Origin: CAWGCE01 sp964480915
GTDB taxonomy: Bacteria; Planctomycetota; Planctomycetia; Pirellulales; Pirellulaceae
Assembly (NCBI GenBank): GCA_964480915.1
Contig: CAYZRS010000008.1
Span: forward strand, 62,001 to 126,000
DNA: 64,000 nucleotides
Reading direction: 5' to 3'
The stretch's first letter is position 1; each line of letters starts with the position of its first letter. The position numbers and the translations under genes were made by a program. The notes beneath the pieces are model-generated. The model did no database searches. It was not told the DNA's origin and saw only the letters and a program-made list of their open reading frames with translations. Positions 34,983 to 42,834 of this stretch are shown piece by piece.

Positions 34983-35405
34983 GATTCCCCTTAAATGCAC
35001 CCCGCGTGCCAAACTCTTCAATCCGTCGCGAAAAAACTTCTATTGTGTAAGTTCTTATGCAGTAGTGGTTTACGTCGAGTCTCACTTTGAGAGGATTTGC
35101 AGGCTCCCTGCTTTCGGGTGGCGAGCAAAGAGTGGAATTTTGGTGCACTGTTTCAGCTTGGCACGAAAGCCCAATTTTATACCTCTTGAGAGGGGTTTAT
35201 CGGCCTGGTTGTCTCAAAATGAAATCAAATCAGCGGCTTTTGCCGGTGAAAGCACTTGTCCTCAGTGCAGACTGCAGAAACCGAGGTTGGCTCAATTCGA
35301 GACATAGCCGTTTCGTCTTGCTGGATGACCACTCGAAATAGATGATTGCCGCTGTCGAATTGCGCCGATCGCTGGCCTAACCGCTCTTATTTTCCGAAAG
35401 TCGCC
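34983..35405. other. Gene-free interval upstream of kdsA
   Basis: About 420 bases without a recognisable gene. A small palindrome, CCTCTTGAGAGG (35182-35193), and a minus-strand TATAAAAT word beside it could belong to the promoter of the structured RNA; the matching -35 is poor. The kdsA promoter should also be here, but was not resolved. Confidence 0.4.
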
Positions 35406-36230
35406 ATGTCGCCACGAGAAGCCACGATCCGCTCGATTCACTGTGGCCCGGGCCATCCGTTGCTGCTGATCGCCGGTCCTTGTGTTTTAGAGACGGTTGC
35501 GGGCGCGTTGGAGATCGCCGAAAGGTTGGCTGAAATCGGGCAAAAGAACGATCTGCCCGTCATTTTTAAGGCTTCTTTTGACAAGGGGAATCGCACAAGC
35601 CTCGATTCGTACCGCGGTCCGGGGATCGAAACGGGATTGGAAATGCTGGCTCAGGTCTGGGAAAAGACCGGGCTGCCGGTTACGACCGACATTCACCTTC
35701 CGGAACAGGCGGCGCAAGCGGCCGAGGTTTGCGAGTTGTTGCAAATCCCCGCCTTCTTGGCTCGGCAGACCGACCTTTTAGTGGCAGCTGCTGAAACGGG
35801 GCGAGCCATCAACGTCAAAAAGGGCCAGTTCATGGCCCCGGAAGATATGAAATTCGTCGTCGATAAGCTGCACAAATCGGGAGCCCGCAACGTACTCCTG
35901 TGTGAACGGGGCACGTTCTTTGGCTACGGCCGTTTAGTGAATGACATGCAAGCCATCCCCCTGATGCAGCAGTTGGGCGTCCCTGTCATCTATGACGCCA
36001 CGCACAGTGTGCAGCGACCGGGTGGTGCGACCGGCAAAACGGGTGGGAATCGCGAAATGGTCGAGCCACTCTCGAAAGCTGCGGTCGCCTTGGGAACCGA
36101 CGGGATTTTTCTCGAAACGCATCCAGATCCAAAGCAGTCGCCGAGCGATGGTAGTAACATGGTGCCTCTGGATGAAGTCGATTCGTTGGTTACGCGGTTA
36201 CTCAAAATACGAGTGGCGGCTGGGAGTTAA
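35406..36230 (+). CDS. kdsA: 3-deoxy-8-phosphooctulonate synthase (KdsA)
   Basis: A 274-residue TIM-barrel enzyme that condenses arabinose-5-phosphate and phosphoenolpyruvate to Kdo-8-phosphate, the core sugar of lipopolysaccharide. Signatures: LLIAGPCVLETV, FKASFDKGNRTSLDSYRGPG, TTDIHLPEQA, FLARQTDLLVAAAETG, VNVKKGQFMAP-like segment, CERGTFFGYGRLVNDM and DATHSVQRPGG. ATG 35406 is chosen; the frame upstream begins with a TTG and has no family match. Presence of KdsA implies an LPS-type outer membrane, in keeping with current views of planctomycetes. The lipoprotein gene begins five bases after its stop. Confidence 0.96.
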   Translation: MSPREATIRSIHCGPGHPLLLIAGPCVLETVAGALEIAERLAEIGQKNDLPVIFKASFDKGNRTSLDSYRGPGIETGLEMLAQVWEKTGLPVTTDIHLPEQAAQAAEVCELLQIPAFLARQTDLLVAAAETGRAINVKKGQFMAPEDMKFVVDKLHKSGARNVLLCERGTFFGYGRLVNDMQAIPLMQQLGVPVIYDATHSVQRPGGATGKTGGNREMVEPLSKAAVALGTDGIFLETHPDPKQSPSDGSNMVPLDEVDSLVTRLLKIRVAAGS

Positions 36231-36235
36231 TCTTG

Positions 36236-37933
36236 ATGGCGGCATCGCGCGCCCTACATCGTTCTTGTTTGCTCACCGTACTTGGTTTGATGATCTGCGG
36301 TTGTCGCCCGACGCCTCAGAAGCCGATCGTCCCGGCGCAGAGCAAGGATGCGCCTTCCTATCAGACAGGGTCGGACGATCACTTGAAACTGGCGATCTCG
36401 TTCATCGACTCGTTGAACGAATACAGCGAAGTGGAAATCGTTGCCAGGATCCATCACCACTTGTCCAAGTGGATCAAAGAGAGCGAACCGGATGACGACT
36501 GGATTGCCGACCCGCTCTTCGGTCGCTTGCCGAAGCGATTGAACTTGGCCAAAGGACGAGCGGCGCTGTCACGACTCATTTTCCAGGATGCGGATGTCGC
36601 GATGTTGCGCGAGGCATTGTGGCTGAGCCAAATCTCGTATCAGGTCGCCAATCGGCCGGTCGGCGATCAGGCACTCAGTCAATGGCTGCTCGCTCAGACT
36701 GATTCGCTGGGACGAGATGCCGTTCGAGATTTGGGCGTCAGTTACGAATTGTTCGACTGGGTAGTGCGGAACATTCAGACGGAGCCCACAACGACCACAC
36801 CGGATGGTCATCGCTATGGCAAACGGATGGTTTGGGAGGCCATTCTGCTTGGTCGCGGTGATGTTTGGGTGAAGTCACGTGCTTTTATCATGCTGGCTCG
36901 GCAGCAGGGTGTGCCGGCGGCCATGCTGGCGGTGGACCGCGATGATAAAGATGCGGAAGAGTGGTTGCCAGCGGTCCTGATCAACGGACAGCTGTACCTC
37001 TTTGATATGCTGCTGGGCGTCCCCGTCCCGGTCGAAGGTGAAAGTGGCATCGCGACGCTGGACCAGGTTGTGGCCGAACCGGCCAAGTTGGAATCGCTGC
37101 AGATTGACGGGAAATACCGTGTCTCCACGGACGAGCTGAAGCAGTTGGTTGCGCTGATCGACGCGACGCCAGAATATCTTTCGCAGCGAATGAAGTTGGT
37201 CGAACAGGCGCTGACGTCGTCTGACAAGATGAAGCTCACTTGCCGCCCATCGGTGCTCAGTCTCGAATTGCGTCAATGCAAGGGCATCACGAACGTGAGC
37301 CTGTGGCCATTCCCTTACGATTCCATTCAGGTACGAATGTCGCTTCGCAAGAATCCGGCTGCGCTGATGGAAATTCAGCGTGAGGCGGGATTCTTATCTG
37401 GGCAAAACGCCATTGCTCGCGGACGTCGCCAGCACTTTCGCGGTCAATTGGCGAACGAACCAACACGGTCGGGTGCCAAGCAGTTGTATATGGACTCGCG
37501 GATTTCCAACGAGAGAATTGAAAGCCTGGCGAACGCAAAAGAGCAACTCGCCGCCATGTTGCAGAACGCCAAATTGCCCGAAGATCCGCAAGCACGCGCA
37601 GCGTTGGCCGTCAATTTGCAAAAGCGCATGCGAATTGCCAAAGAGATGGCAAGTAACTGGCTCGGTTTGTTGGCGTTTGAGAAAGGGCAATACAGCGTAG
37701 CGGCCGACTTTTTCGACAAACGAACCGTCCAGGCTTTTCCCGACGGGACGTCGAAACAAGGCGCGCTCTTTAATTTGGGCCGCACGTACGAGCGCTGGGG
37801 TCAGGGAGGTGAAGAGGACGAGGTCGACCAAGCATTGCTCCGAAAGGCGATCGCAGCCTACGAATCGGTCGAGGATGAAAGTCTCCAACCGGCCTGTCAA
37901 ATTCGAGCCGCTCGGCTCAAGTCAACTTTATGA
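36236..37933 (+). CDS. Lipoprotein with degenerate transglutaminase-like domain and TPR-like C-terminus
   Basis: A 565-residue protein from ATG 36236. A signal peptide with lipobox MICGC (lipidated Cys about residue 23) points to attachment at the outer or inner membrane. The middle resembles a transglutaminase/protease-like core: YELFDWVVRNIQTEP, then GDVWVKSRAFIMLARQQGVP and WLPAVLINGQLYLFDM. The residue expected to be the catalytic Cys appears to be Val, so the domain may be inactive. The C-terminal third has helical, TPR-like segments (MASNWLGLLAFEKGQYSVAA; QGALFNLGRTYERWGQGGEE). It starts five bases after kdsA and is probably co-transcribed; an envelope role is inferred from that. Confidence 0.72.
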   Translation: MAASRALHRSCLLTVLGLMICGCRPTPQKPIVPAQSKDAPSYQTGSDDHLKLAISFIDSLNEYSEVEIVARIHHHLSKWIKESEPDDDWIADPLFGRLPKRLNLAKGRAALSRLIFQDADVAMLREALWLSQISYQVANRPVGDQALSQWLLAQTDSLGRDAVRDLGVSYELFDWVVRNIQTEPTTTTPDGHRYGKRMVWEAILLGRGDVWVKSRAFIMLARQQGVPAAMLAVDRDDKDAEEWLPAVLINGQLYLFDMLLGVPVPVEGESGIATLDQVVAEPAKLESLQIDGKYRVSTDELKQLVALIDATPEYLSQRMKLVEQALTSSDKMKLTCRPSVLSLELRQCKGITNVSLWPFPYDSIQVRMSLRKNPAALMEIQREAGFLSGQNAIARGRRQHFRGQLANEPTRSGAKQLYMDSRISNERIESLANAKEQLAAMLQNAKLPEDPQARAALAVNLQKRMRIAKEMASNWLGLLAFEKGQYSVAADFFDKRTVQAFPDGTSKQGALFNLGRTYERWGQGGEEDEVDQALLRKAIAAYESVEDESLQPACQIRAARLKSTL

Positions 37934-37958
37934 ATCGTTGCTCGATTCTTTGCAGCCG

Positions 37959-38567
37959 TTACAGGTCACACAGTCGCAAGACGTCGACACCTTCACGAGC
38001 GTCGCAACGAAGATAAATCGCATCAGGCGATGCAAACTGTTGCAAGATGTTGTGGTACATCAGATGTTCGGCCGGCCAAGGATAGGCATAGACCAACTCG
38101 AAATCGCGTAACTCCATATCCAAATTGTCGTAGCCGTCAGGCGCGTCAATCGACGTGCGAACGACTTCGTCACCTTCCGCCGGATTCCATTCGAATTCGT
38201 TCGGAATGAAACTCCCAACGGAAAAAGTCGCAGTCGATTTGTATTTGGTTGACAAGATCTCCGAGTGATCGACCAGCACCGATTCGACTTCGATTCCATA
38301 GGCTTCAAAGCCCATGCGGCTCGCCATGATGGCGACGACGCCCAGTCCGGAGCCCCATTCGAGGAACGTGGTATAGCGTCCCTGATGCGCTTGTAGTGTC
38401 TTATAAACTGGCAGGTAATCGGCACTCACATAGGCGAAGAAGGGATTCGTCTCTTGAAATTCGTCCCAGATGCGACCGGCATCAGCCCACAGTTGTTCGA
38501 ACTCTTCCAGCAACGCCCCGTCTGATTCGCATGTCGCAGGAGTGAACGGGTCGTTGGGTTGAACCAT
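37959..38567 (-). CDS. SAM-dependent methyltransferase-like protein
   Basis: A 202-residue protein with a class I methyltransferase SAM loop, FLEWGSGLGVVAIMASRMGF followed by YGIEVE (acidic residue after strand 2), and an acidic strand 4 region LRDFELVYAYPWP. The N-terminal 45 residues are helical and acidic. The typical strand-4 Asp is replaced by a Tyr-containing segment, so the substrate cannot be guessed. No membrane segments. It converges with the lipoprotein gene, 25 bases between stops. Confidence 0.72.
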   Translation of the reverse strand: MVQPNDPFTPATCESDGALLEEFEQLWADAGRIWDEFQETNPFFAYVSADYLPVYKTLQAHQGRYTTFLEWGSGLGVVAIMASRMGFEAYGIEVESVLVDHSEILSTKYKSTATFSVGSFIPNEFEWNPAEGDEVVRTSIDAPDGYDNLDMELRDFELVYAYPWPAEHLMYHNILQQFASPDAIYLRCDAREGVDVLRLCDL

Positions 38568-38633
38568 GGGAAGCCTTGTTTGGGGTTTGCAAGAATCGTC
38601 GGCGAGGACTGCCTAGCGGCCTGCGATTGCCAG

Positions 38634-39095
38634 CTAGGACCGAGAAGTTTTCTTTTTCGCTTTTTTGCTGGCCCTCTTCTTAACCGTTTTTCTCTTTGGC
38701 GTCGCCGCCTTGGTCTTTGTTTTCGTAACTTTCTTTTTCCCTGCTGAACTCTGGGTCGAGGAAGTGCTCAATTCGTAGCTCTCTTTGAGCCATTTGCCCC
38801 AAATCCGTTTGGGCAAGGGCTGTTCCGCGGTAAACCGAGCCGTAACCCAAGCGGTCGAGCCAGTCTGAAAGTCATCAGGCTCCTGCTTGGCTAATCGGAT
38901 CGCTTCCGGCATCGATTTGCTCAGTTTGAACATCGCCTTGTATCGACCACCTTGCATGCCGATGAATAGAAACGCCTTCTTGCCCCGCTTGAATGAGCTT
39001 TGCGTGCAAGCCGTTCCCTCGTCGACGCCTGCAAAACGGGAAGCCTGCGTTCGAATCGGGAGCGTCGGATCCGGCAACTTCTTCTGGGCGGCCAT
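38634..39095 (-). CDS. MmcQ/YjbR family protein with lysine-rich tail
   Basis: A 153-residue protein. Residues about 15-105 match the MmcQ/YjbR fold (GVDEGTACTQSSFKRGKKAF; FIGMQGGRYKAMFKLSKSMP; ADFQTGSTAWVTARFTAEQP-like; KRIWGKWLKESYE). YjbR proteins have a double-wing fold and are thought to bind DNA. The last 40 residues are almost entirely Lys, Thr, Ala, Arg and Ser (KKKVTKTKTKAATPKRKTV and on), like a histone H1 tail. This fusion suggests a nucleoid-associated protein, but that is an inference. A 62-base gap separates it from the membrane protein gene, and a 66-base gap from the methyltransferase, all on the minus strand. Confidence 0.8.
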   Translation of the reverse strand: MAAQKKLPDPTLPIRTQASRFAGVDEGTACTQSSFKRGKKAFLFIGMQGGRYKAMFKLSKSMPEAIRLAKQEPDDFQTGSTAWVTARFTAEQPLPKRIWGKWLKESYELSTSSTQSSAGKKKVTKTKTKAATPKRKTVKKRASKKAKKKTSRS

Positions 39096-39157
39096 TTGAC
39101 TCCTCCTCCGTATCCGGCGGTTTCCGAGGGGGCGGGATATTCGTCGCGGTTAACCGA

Positions 39158-39805
39158 TCACAGGATTCGATTTGGCCCACATAACTTGTTCGGCGGTCCA
39201 GTTGGTCGTTCTAAATGACGCTTGTGCATTTGCCCCCGGTTCGCAAAGTAAGCGATCAGGGAGAGTGTCCCCAACACAATTAATGGAGAGCCGCAAATGC
39301 GAAAATTAAGGAACAAGGCGAGTTGCAGTGAGATGATGAGGGTAATCCCCATGATTTGGCGGATCGAAAATTGAGGAATCGATCGCGGGAGTCGCAGCGC
39401 CATCCCTAAGAAAAAAGCCGGGAATGCAATCAGCTCCCAAAGGATCGTCGCGATCCAAAGGTCCGCGCCAAATCCTTCCCACCACAAGATGTCGGTCGAG
39501 AAAGAAGGGAACAGCGAGGTGGAAACCATGCCGATGCAAAAGCAGACGCCAGGGATCATCTTCTTGTGACCTCGCATACCGGTCGTCAGCACACCGGTGA
39601 GGAAAGCGACGATCCAACAGGGCAGACGCCCGACCACCAATTCCCAAGCGAGCTTCACATCGGCCAGTCCGCGCACGTCAAGCCATAAACTGACGTCGAA
39701 TGGTGCCCGCAACTGCGTCGTCGAGTTAGCATCCGCAAGATCGTCAAAAAAAGCGACCGAGATGCCGAAGGCAAGGAAGACGATGGCAATCATCACGCGT
39801 TTCAT
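39158..39805 (-). CDS. Integral membrane protein of unknown function
   Basis: A 215-residue protein from ATG 39805 with about five hydrophobic segments: VMIAIVFLAFGISVAFF, LPCWIVAFLTGVLTTGM, IPGVCFCIGMVSTSLF, LWIATILWELIAFPAFFLGM and IMGITLIISLQLALFLNF. The C-terminus is a basic tail. No enzyme or transporter motif is visible, and Cys residues in FCIG and RICGS are not paired. It resembles small planctomycete membrane hypotheticals. It lies on the same strand as, and 62 bases upstream of, the YjbR-like gene. Confidence 0.6.
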   Translation of the reverse strand: MKRVMIAIVFLAFGISVAFFDDLADANSTTQLRAPFDVSLWLDVRGLADVKLAWELVVGRLPCWIVAFLTGVLTTGMRGHKKMIPGVCFCIGMVSTSLFPSFSTDILWWEGFGADLWIATILWELIAFPAFFLGMALRLPRSIPQFSIRQIMGITLIISLQLALFLNFRICGSPLIVLGTLSLIAYFANRGQMHKRHLERPTGPPNKLCGPNRIL

Positions 39806-40202
39806 ATCGCGGCCGCCAACCAAGGGAAAATACTGGAATCTTCACCTTAGCTTTTTCCAGATCGATTGTCACGGTAGTTCCCCGCAATTCCGCGATCTTG
39901 CTCTATGGAAACGTCTGATAGCAACGCCACCACCGCACGTGAGTACCCCGTCCAATCGTTGTCCACGACGATCGACTCGCCGGCGCCATGCCATGGTACC
40001 GCCACGTGCCACCAACTTGAAAACGATCAGAGTCCGCGGTGCCGTGGGCCTGAAACGTGAACCGCACTTGCCCGTTTGTTGATGTGAAACTGTTCTTCGG
40101 TGCGCGGCGTCAAACGCCACTTGCCATCGTTCCGCTGTCGACAGCGAGGCCCCACGTCACTTGGTTGGTGGTCGCAGCAAAACGTCGCGTGCGCCGCGAG
40201 CT
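39806..40202. other. Gene-free interval upstream of the membrane protein
   Basis: About 400 bases without a recognised gene. One 83-codon frame on the minus strand (39869-40120) is Arg/Gly/Cys-rich and looks like chance. No repeats, tRNA or strong hairpins were found. Confidence 0.4.
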
Positions 40203-40991
40203 CTAGACCATGGCCTCGAGGGTGGTGATTTCAAATGTCCTTACTTTGGCGCCGAGCCCTACGAACAGCTCGATCGCTCCGTCACCCAGTAGCGCATCGG
40301 TGTCTCGTCCGCCGATCATTTTGAACCCTTTCAAGGCATCTCCAAAGCCCGAGTTGCTCAGCGAGTCGATCAAATCGGGCACGGTGTCGACGCCCGGGAA
40401 TCCGATCGCGTCGATGTTGTCCTCGCCGACGATAAGGTCTTCGAACATCAGCTGAAAGGTATCGTCGCCGGCACCGAGGGTGATGGTGATTTTGTCTTCT
40501 GGCAGGCCGTTCAGTTGACCGAAGGAGTAGGCGGCGAAGTCAAACCCAACGGTATCGTTGTCGGCGCCACCAATGATGCGACCTCGGTCGGCGGTCACGC
40601 CGCCCATCACGATGAAATCTTCACCCTTGCCACCATTCGCGATCGCTTTCTTGTGATCTCCGCTGAATCGCAATGTGTCATCTCCGTCGCCTAAGACGAC
40701 TTTCGCCAGCTTCGCTGCATCCGCATCGACTTCGACCACGTCATCGCCGGCGCCTGTGTTGATCGTTAGCCGATCGAGGTTCGAGATGCCGGTGTCTTCG
40801 AGCATGCCGTCGCTCGACAACTGAACCATGACGTTGCCTCCGTCCTGCGTCACGGCAACGAAGTCATTGGCATCGTCGGCGGTGATCTTCAGTGAATTGC
40901 CGGTCGCGGTCCAATCGGCCGCCATCAGCAAGCGACTTTCTAGCGATTCCAATTGAAATTCAAGTTCTGATGTCTGCGAAGAGCTGTTCAT
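40203..40991 (-). CDS. Surface protein with LEPR-XLL N-terminus and hemolysin-type D-rich repeats
   Basis: A 262-residue protein. ATG 40991 gives MNSSSQTSELEFQLESLESR followed by LLMAADW, the LEPR-XLL type N-terminal motif. After it come short acidic beta segments with RTX-like units (LTINTGAGDDVVEVDADAA; VVLGDGDDTLRFSGD; IGGADNDTVGFDFAAYS; ITLGAGDDTFQLMFEDL), fewer and more irregular than in the 12.3-kb RTX protein. It probably binds calcium and is exported to the surface. No membrane anchor other than the N-terminal motif. It shares architecture, not sequence detail, with the RTX gene 28 kb away. Confidence 0.8.
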   Translation of the reverse strand: MNSSSQTSELEFQLESLESRLLMAADWTATGNSLKITADDANDFVAVTQDGGNVMVQLSSDGMLEDTGISNLDRLTINTGAGDDVVEVDADAAKLAKVVLGDGDDTLRFSGDHKKAIANGGKGEDFIVMGGVTADRGRIIGGADNDTVGFDFAAYSFGQLNGLPEDKITITLGAGDDTFQLMFEDLIVGEDNIDAIGFPGVDTVPDLIDSLSNSGFGDALKGFKMIGGRDTDALLGDGAIELFVGLGAKVRTFEITTLEAMV

Positions 40992-41198
40992 GATGGGTCT
41001 CTGGCTGGTCGGATGGGACAAGACAGCCCGGATAAAAATTTCAGGAAAGGCTGCCAATACGAAAGAAACAGCCAAGAGGATTGCGTGAGCGGTGAATCGG
41101 CAATTTTGTCGAGAAACGCACGTCGCTAGGAACGCGAGACTCGACCATCTTGTCTGTGCGAACGCACAATCGATTGGATTGAGAGCGATTCTCGCCGG

Positions 41199-41759
41199 TT
41201 ACTGGGGCCGCGTGAGCAGCGCTTGGATCATCCAGTCGCCACCGGTTTCGACTTCTTGCGATTTGCCACCGGGCAGTCCGACTTGGGAATGTTCCCCGCC
41301 CGTGCTGGTATCGAAGCTAACGTAGACACCTTTTGTCGCTTCGGCGTGGAAATCGAAGATCACCCAATAGACGTCGGGCACATCGATTGGTTCCGCGAAC
41401 AGAATTGTCATCCAGCGACTTTCGCCCCGTTTGAACTTTTTGTACGGCACCATCTCGGTATGGACGACATCTGTGTTCTCCTCATCGACGACCGAGATCT
41501 CGACCTCTTCATCTGGCGCCCGCGGGCGACCATATCGCGATCCGTGCAGCCGCAGCCCCCGCAACTTTTGCGTGGGGCTGGGGCGTTGAAAACGGATCAT
41601 TTCACCGCTGCCGGCGATGCTCTTCTTCCCGTCGGCCTGCCCGTCACCGTATTTCGTGACGAGCTGCGGTTTCGAGGAAGTTCTCTGGGCCGCCGCGTGG
41701 TCGACACAAACGATAAGCGAAGCCAACATTACCGCAGCAACAAACGCCAAGCGAAACAT
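41199..41759 (-). CDS. Secreted protein of unknown function
   Basis: A 186-residue protein from ATG 41759 with a signal peptide (MFRLAFVAAVMLASLIVCVD, cleavage after HAAAQ). The mature region is beta-rich (GEMIRFQRPSPTQKLRGLRL; EVEISVVDEENTDVVHTEMV; RWMTILFAEPIDVPDVYWVI; GVYVSFDTSTGGEHSQVGLP), which looks like a jelly-roll or carbohydrate-binding fold. No catalytic motif seen. It is 62 bases downstream of purC on the same strand; this is probably chance rather than a functional pair. Confidence 0.65.
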   Translation of the reverse strand: MFRLAFVAAVMLASLIVCVDHAAAQRTSSKPQLVTKYGDGQADGKKSIAGSGEMIRFQRPSPTQKLRGLRLHGSRYGRPRAPDEEVEISVVDEENTDVVHTEMVPYKKFKRGESRWMTILFAEPIDVPDVYWVIFDFHAEATKGVYVSFDTSTGGEHSQVGLPGGKSQEVETGGDWMIQALLTRPQ

Positions 41760-41820
41760 CGTTGAATCCCCCTTGGTCATTTCGCGTCGCGAATCGCCAG
41801 CAGTCACCCGCAAGGCGACG

Positions 41821-42705
41821 CTAGGCGAGGCCTTTCCCGGAAAGCATTTTCAGCGCTTCGACGTAGCGGTCGTGCGTTTGCTGGACAACCTCTGCCGGTA
41901 ATTCCGGCGGCGTGCTGTTCTTGTCCCAATCGGTACCAGCCAGCCAGTCACGCACGGGTTGCTTGTCGAACGAAGGTTGCGCTCCGCCCGGCTTGTACTG
42001 CTCGGCGAGCCAGAAACGGGAGCTATCGGGTGTGAGTACTTCATCGATCAGGATCAGCTTATCGCCGTCCCAGCCCCACTCGAACTTAGTATCGGCCAAA
42101 ATGATGCCCTTCGTGGCAGCAAATTCGGCACCCTGTTGATAGATGGCTAGGCTCCGATCTCGCAATTCGGTCGCCACCTCTTCACCGACTTCCTCGATCA
42201 TCCGTTCGAACGAGATGTTCTCGTCGTGGCCTTCGTCCTCTTTGGTTGCCGGTGTGAAGATCGGTTCGGGCAACTTGTCTGATTCGACTAAGCCTTCTGG
42301 CAGTCGGATGCCGCAGACGGTGCCGCTCTGTTGGTATTCCTTCCAGCCAGATCCGGAGAGGTAGCCGCGTACGACGCACTCGATCGGGACGACCTTCGCT
42401 TTTTTCACGATCATGGAGCGACCGTTCAGGTCCAGTTTCTGGACGGTCTCTTCGTCAAGGATCTCACTCGGATGCATGCTGATGACGTGGTTTGCTTCGT
42501 CAATTTTGTCGAACCAGAATTTGCTAATTTGCGTGAGCACTTTCCCCTTTTCGGGGATGCCGTTGGGAAGCACCCAGTCGAAGGCGCTGATGCGATCGGT
42601 GCTGACGATCAGTAATCGATCGCCCAAGTCGTAGACGTCGCGCACTTTGCCTCGTTTGAGTTCCCATTGATCAATTGAAGTTTCCAGAATGAGTTGCGAT
42701 TCCAT
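41821..42705 (-). CDS. purC: Phosphoribosylaminoimidazole-succinocarboxamide synthase (PurC)
   Basis: A 294-residue enzyme of purine synthesis that joins CAIR and aspartate using ATP. Signatures: KRGKVRDVYDLGDRLLIVST, DRISAFDWVLPNGIPEKGKV, VPIECVVRGYLSGSGWKEYQ, KEDEGHDENISF and LADTKFEWG. ATG 42705 (MESQLILETS) gives the normal N-terminus; a 36-codon upstream extension has no family match. Length is like the longer, yeast-type PurC. The neighbours are unrelated, so it is probably a single-gene unit. Confidence 0.97.
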   Translation of the reverse strand: MESQLILETSIDQWELKRGKVRDVYDLGDRLLIVSTDRISAFDWVLPNGIPEKGKVLTQISKFWFDKIDEANHVISMHPSEILDEETVQKLDLNGRSMIVKKAKVVPIECVVRGYLSGSGWKEYQQSGTVCGIRLPEGLVESDKLPEPIFTPATKEDEGHDENISFERMIEEVGEEVATELRDRSLAIYQQGAEFAATKGIILADTKFEWGWDGDKLILIDEVLTPDSSRFWLAEQYKPGGAQPSFDKQPVRDWLAGTDWDKNSTPPELPAEVVQQTHDRYVEALKMLSGKGLA

Positions 42706-42762
42706 GCTGATTGGTCCTGTGTTCTTAGCGTTGGCCGAGTGGCCGCTTGCCCGTTTTCCAAT

Positions 42763-42834
42763 GTAAACCGTTGACGATGTAAACGTAAACGTAAGCCGTT
42801 GAATAAGCGTCAACCATAAACGTAAACCGTTGAC
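42763..42834. repeat. Direct 13-bp repeats upstream of purC
   Basis: GTAAACCGTTGAC occurs at 42763-42775 and again at 42822-42834, with shorter variants between them (GTAAACGTAAACGTAAGCCG from about 42780). The tract lies between the purC start and the stop of the FHA gene. It may be slipped-strand duplication or a regulator-binding cluster. Confidence 0.55.

Noticed and set aside
39869..40120. An 83-codon minus-strand frame in the gap at 39.9 kb
   Set aside because: Composition is Arg/Gly/Cys-rich, without a signal peptide or fold; probably chance.
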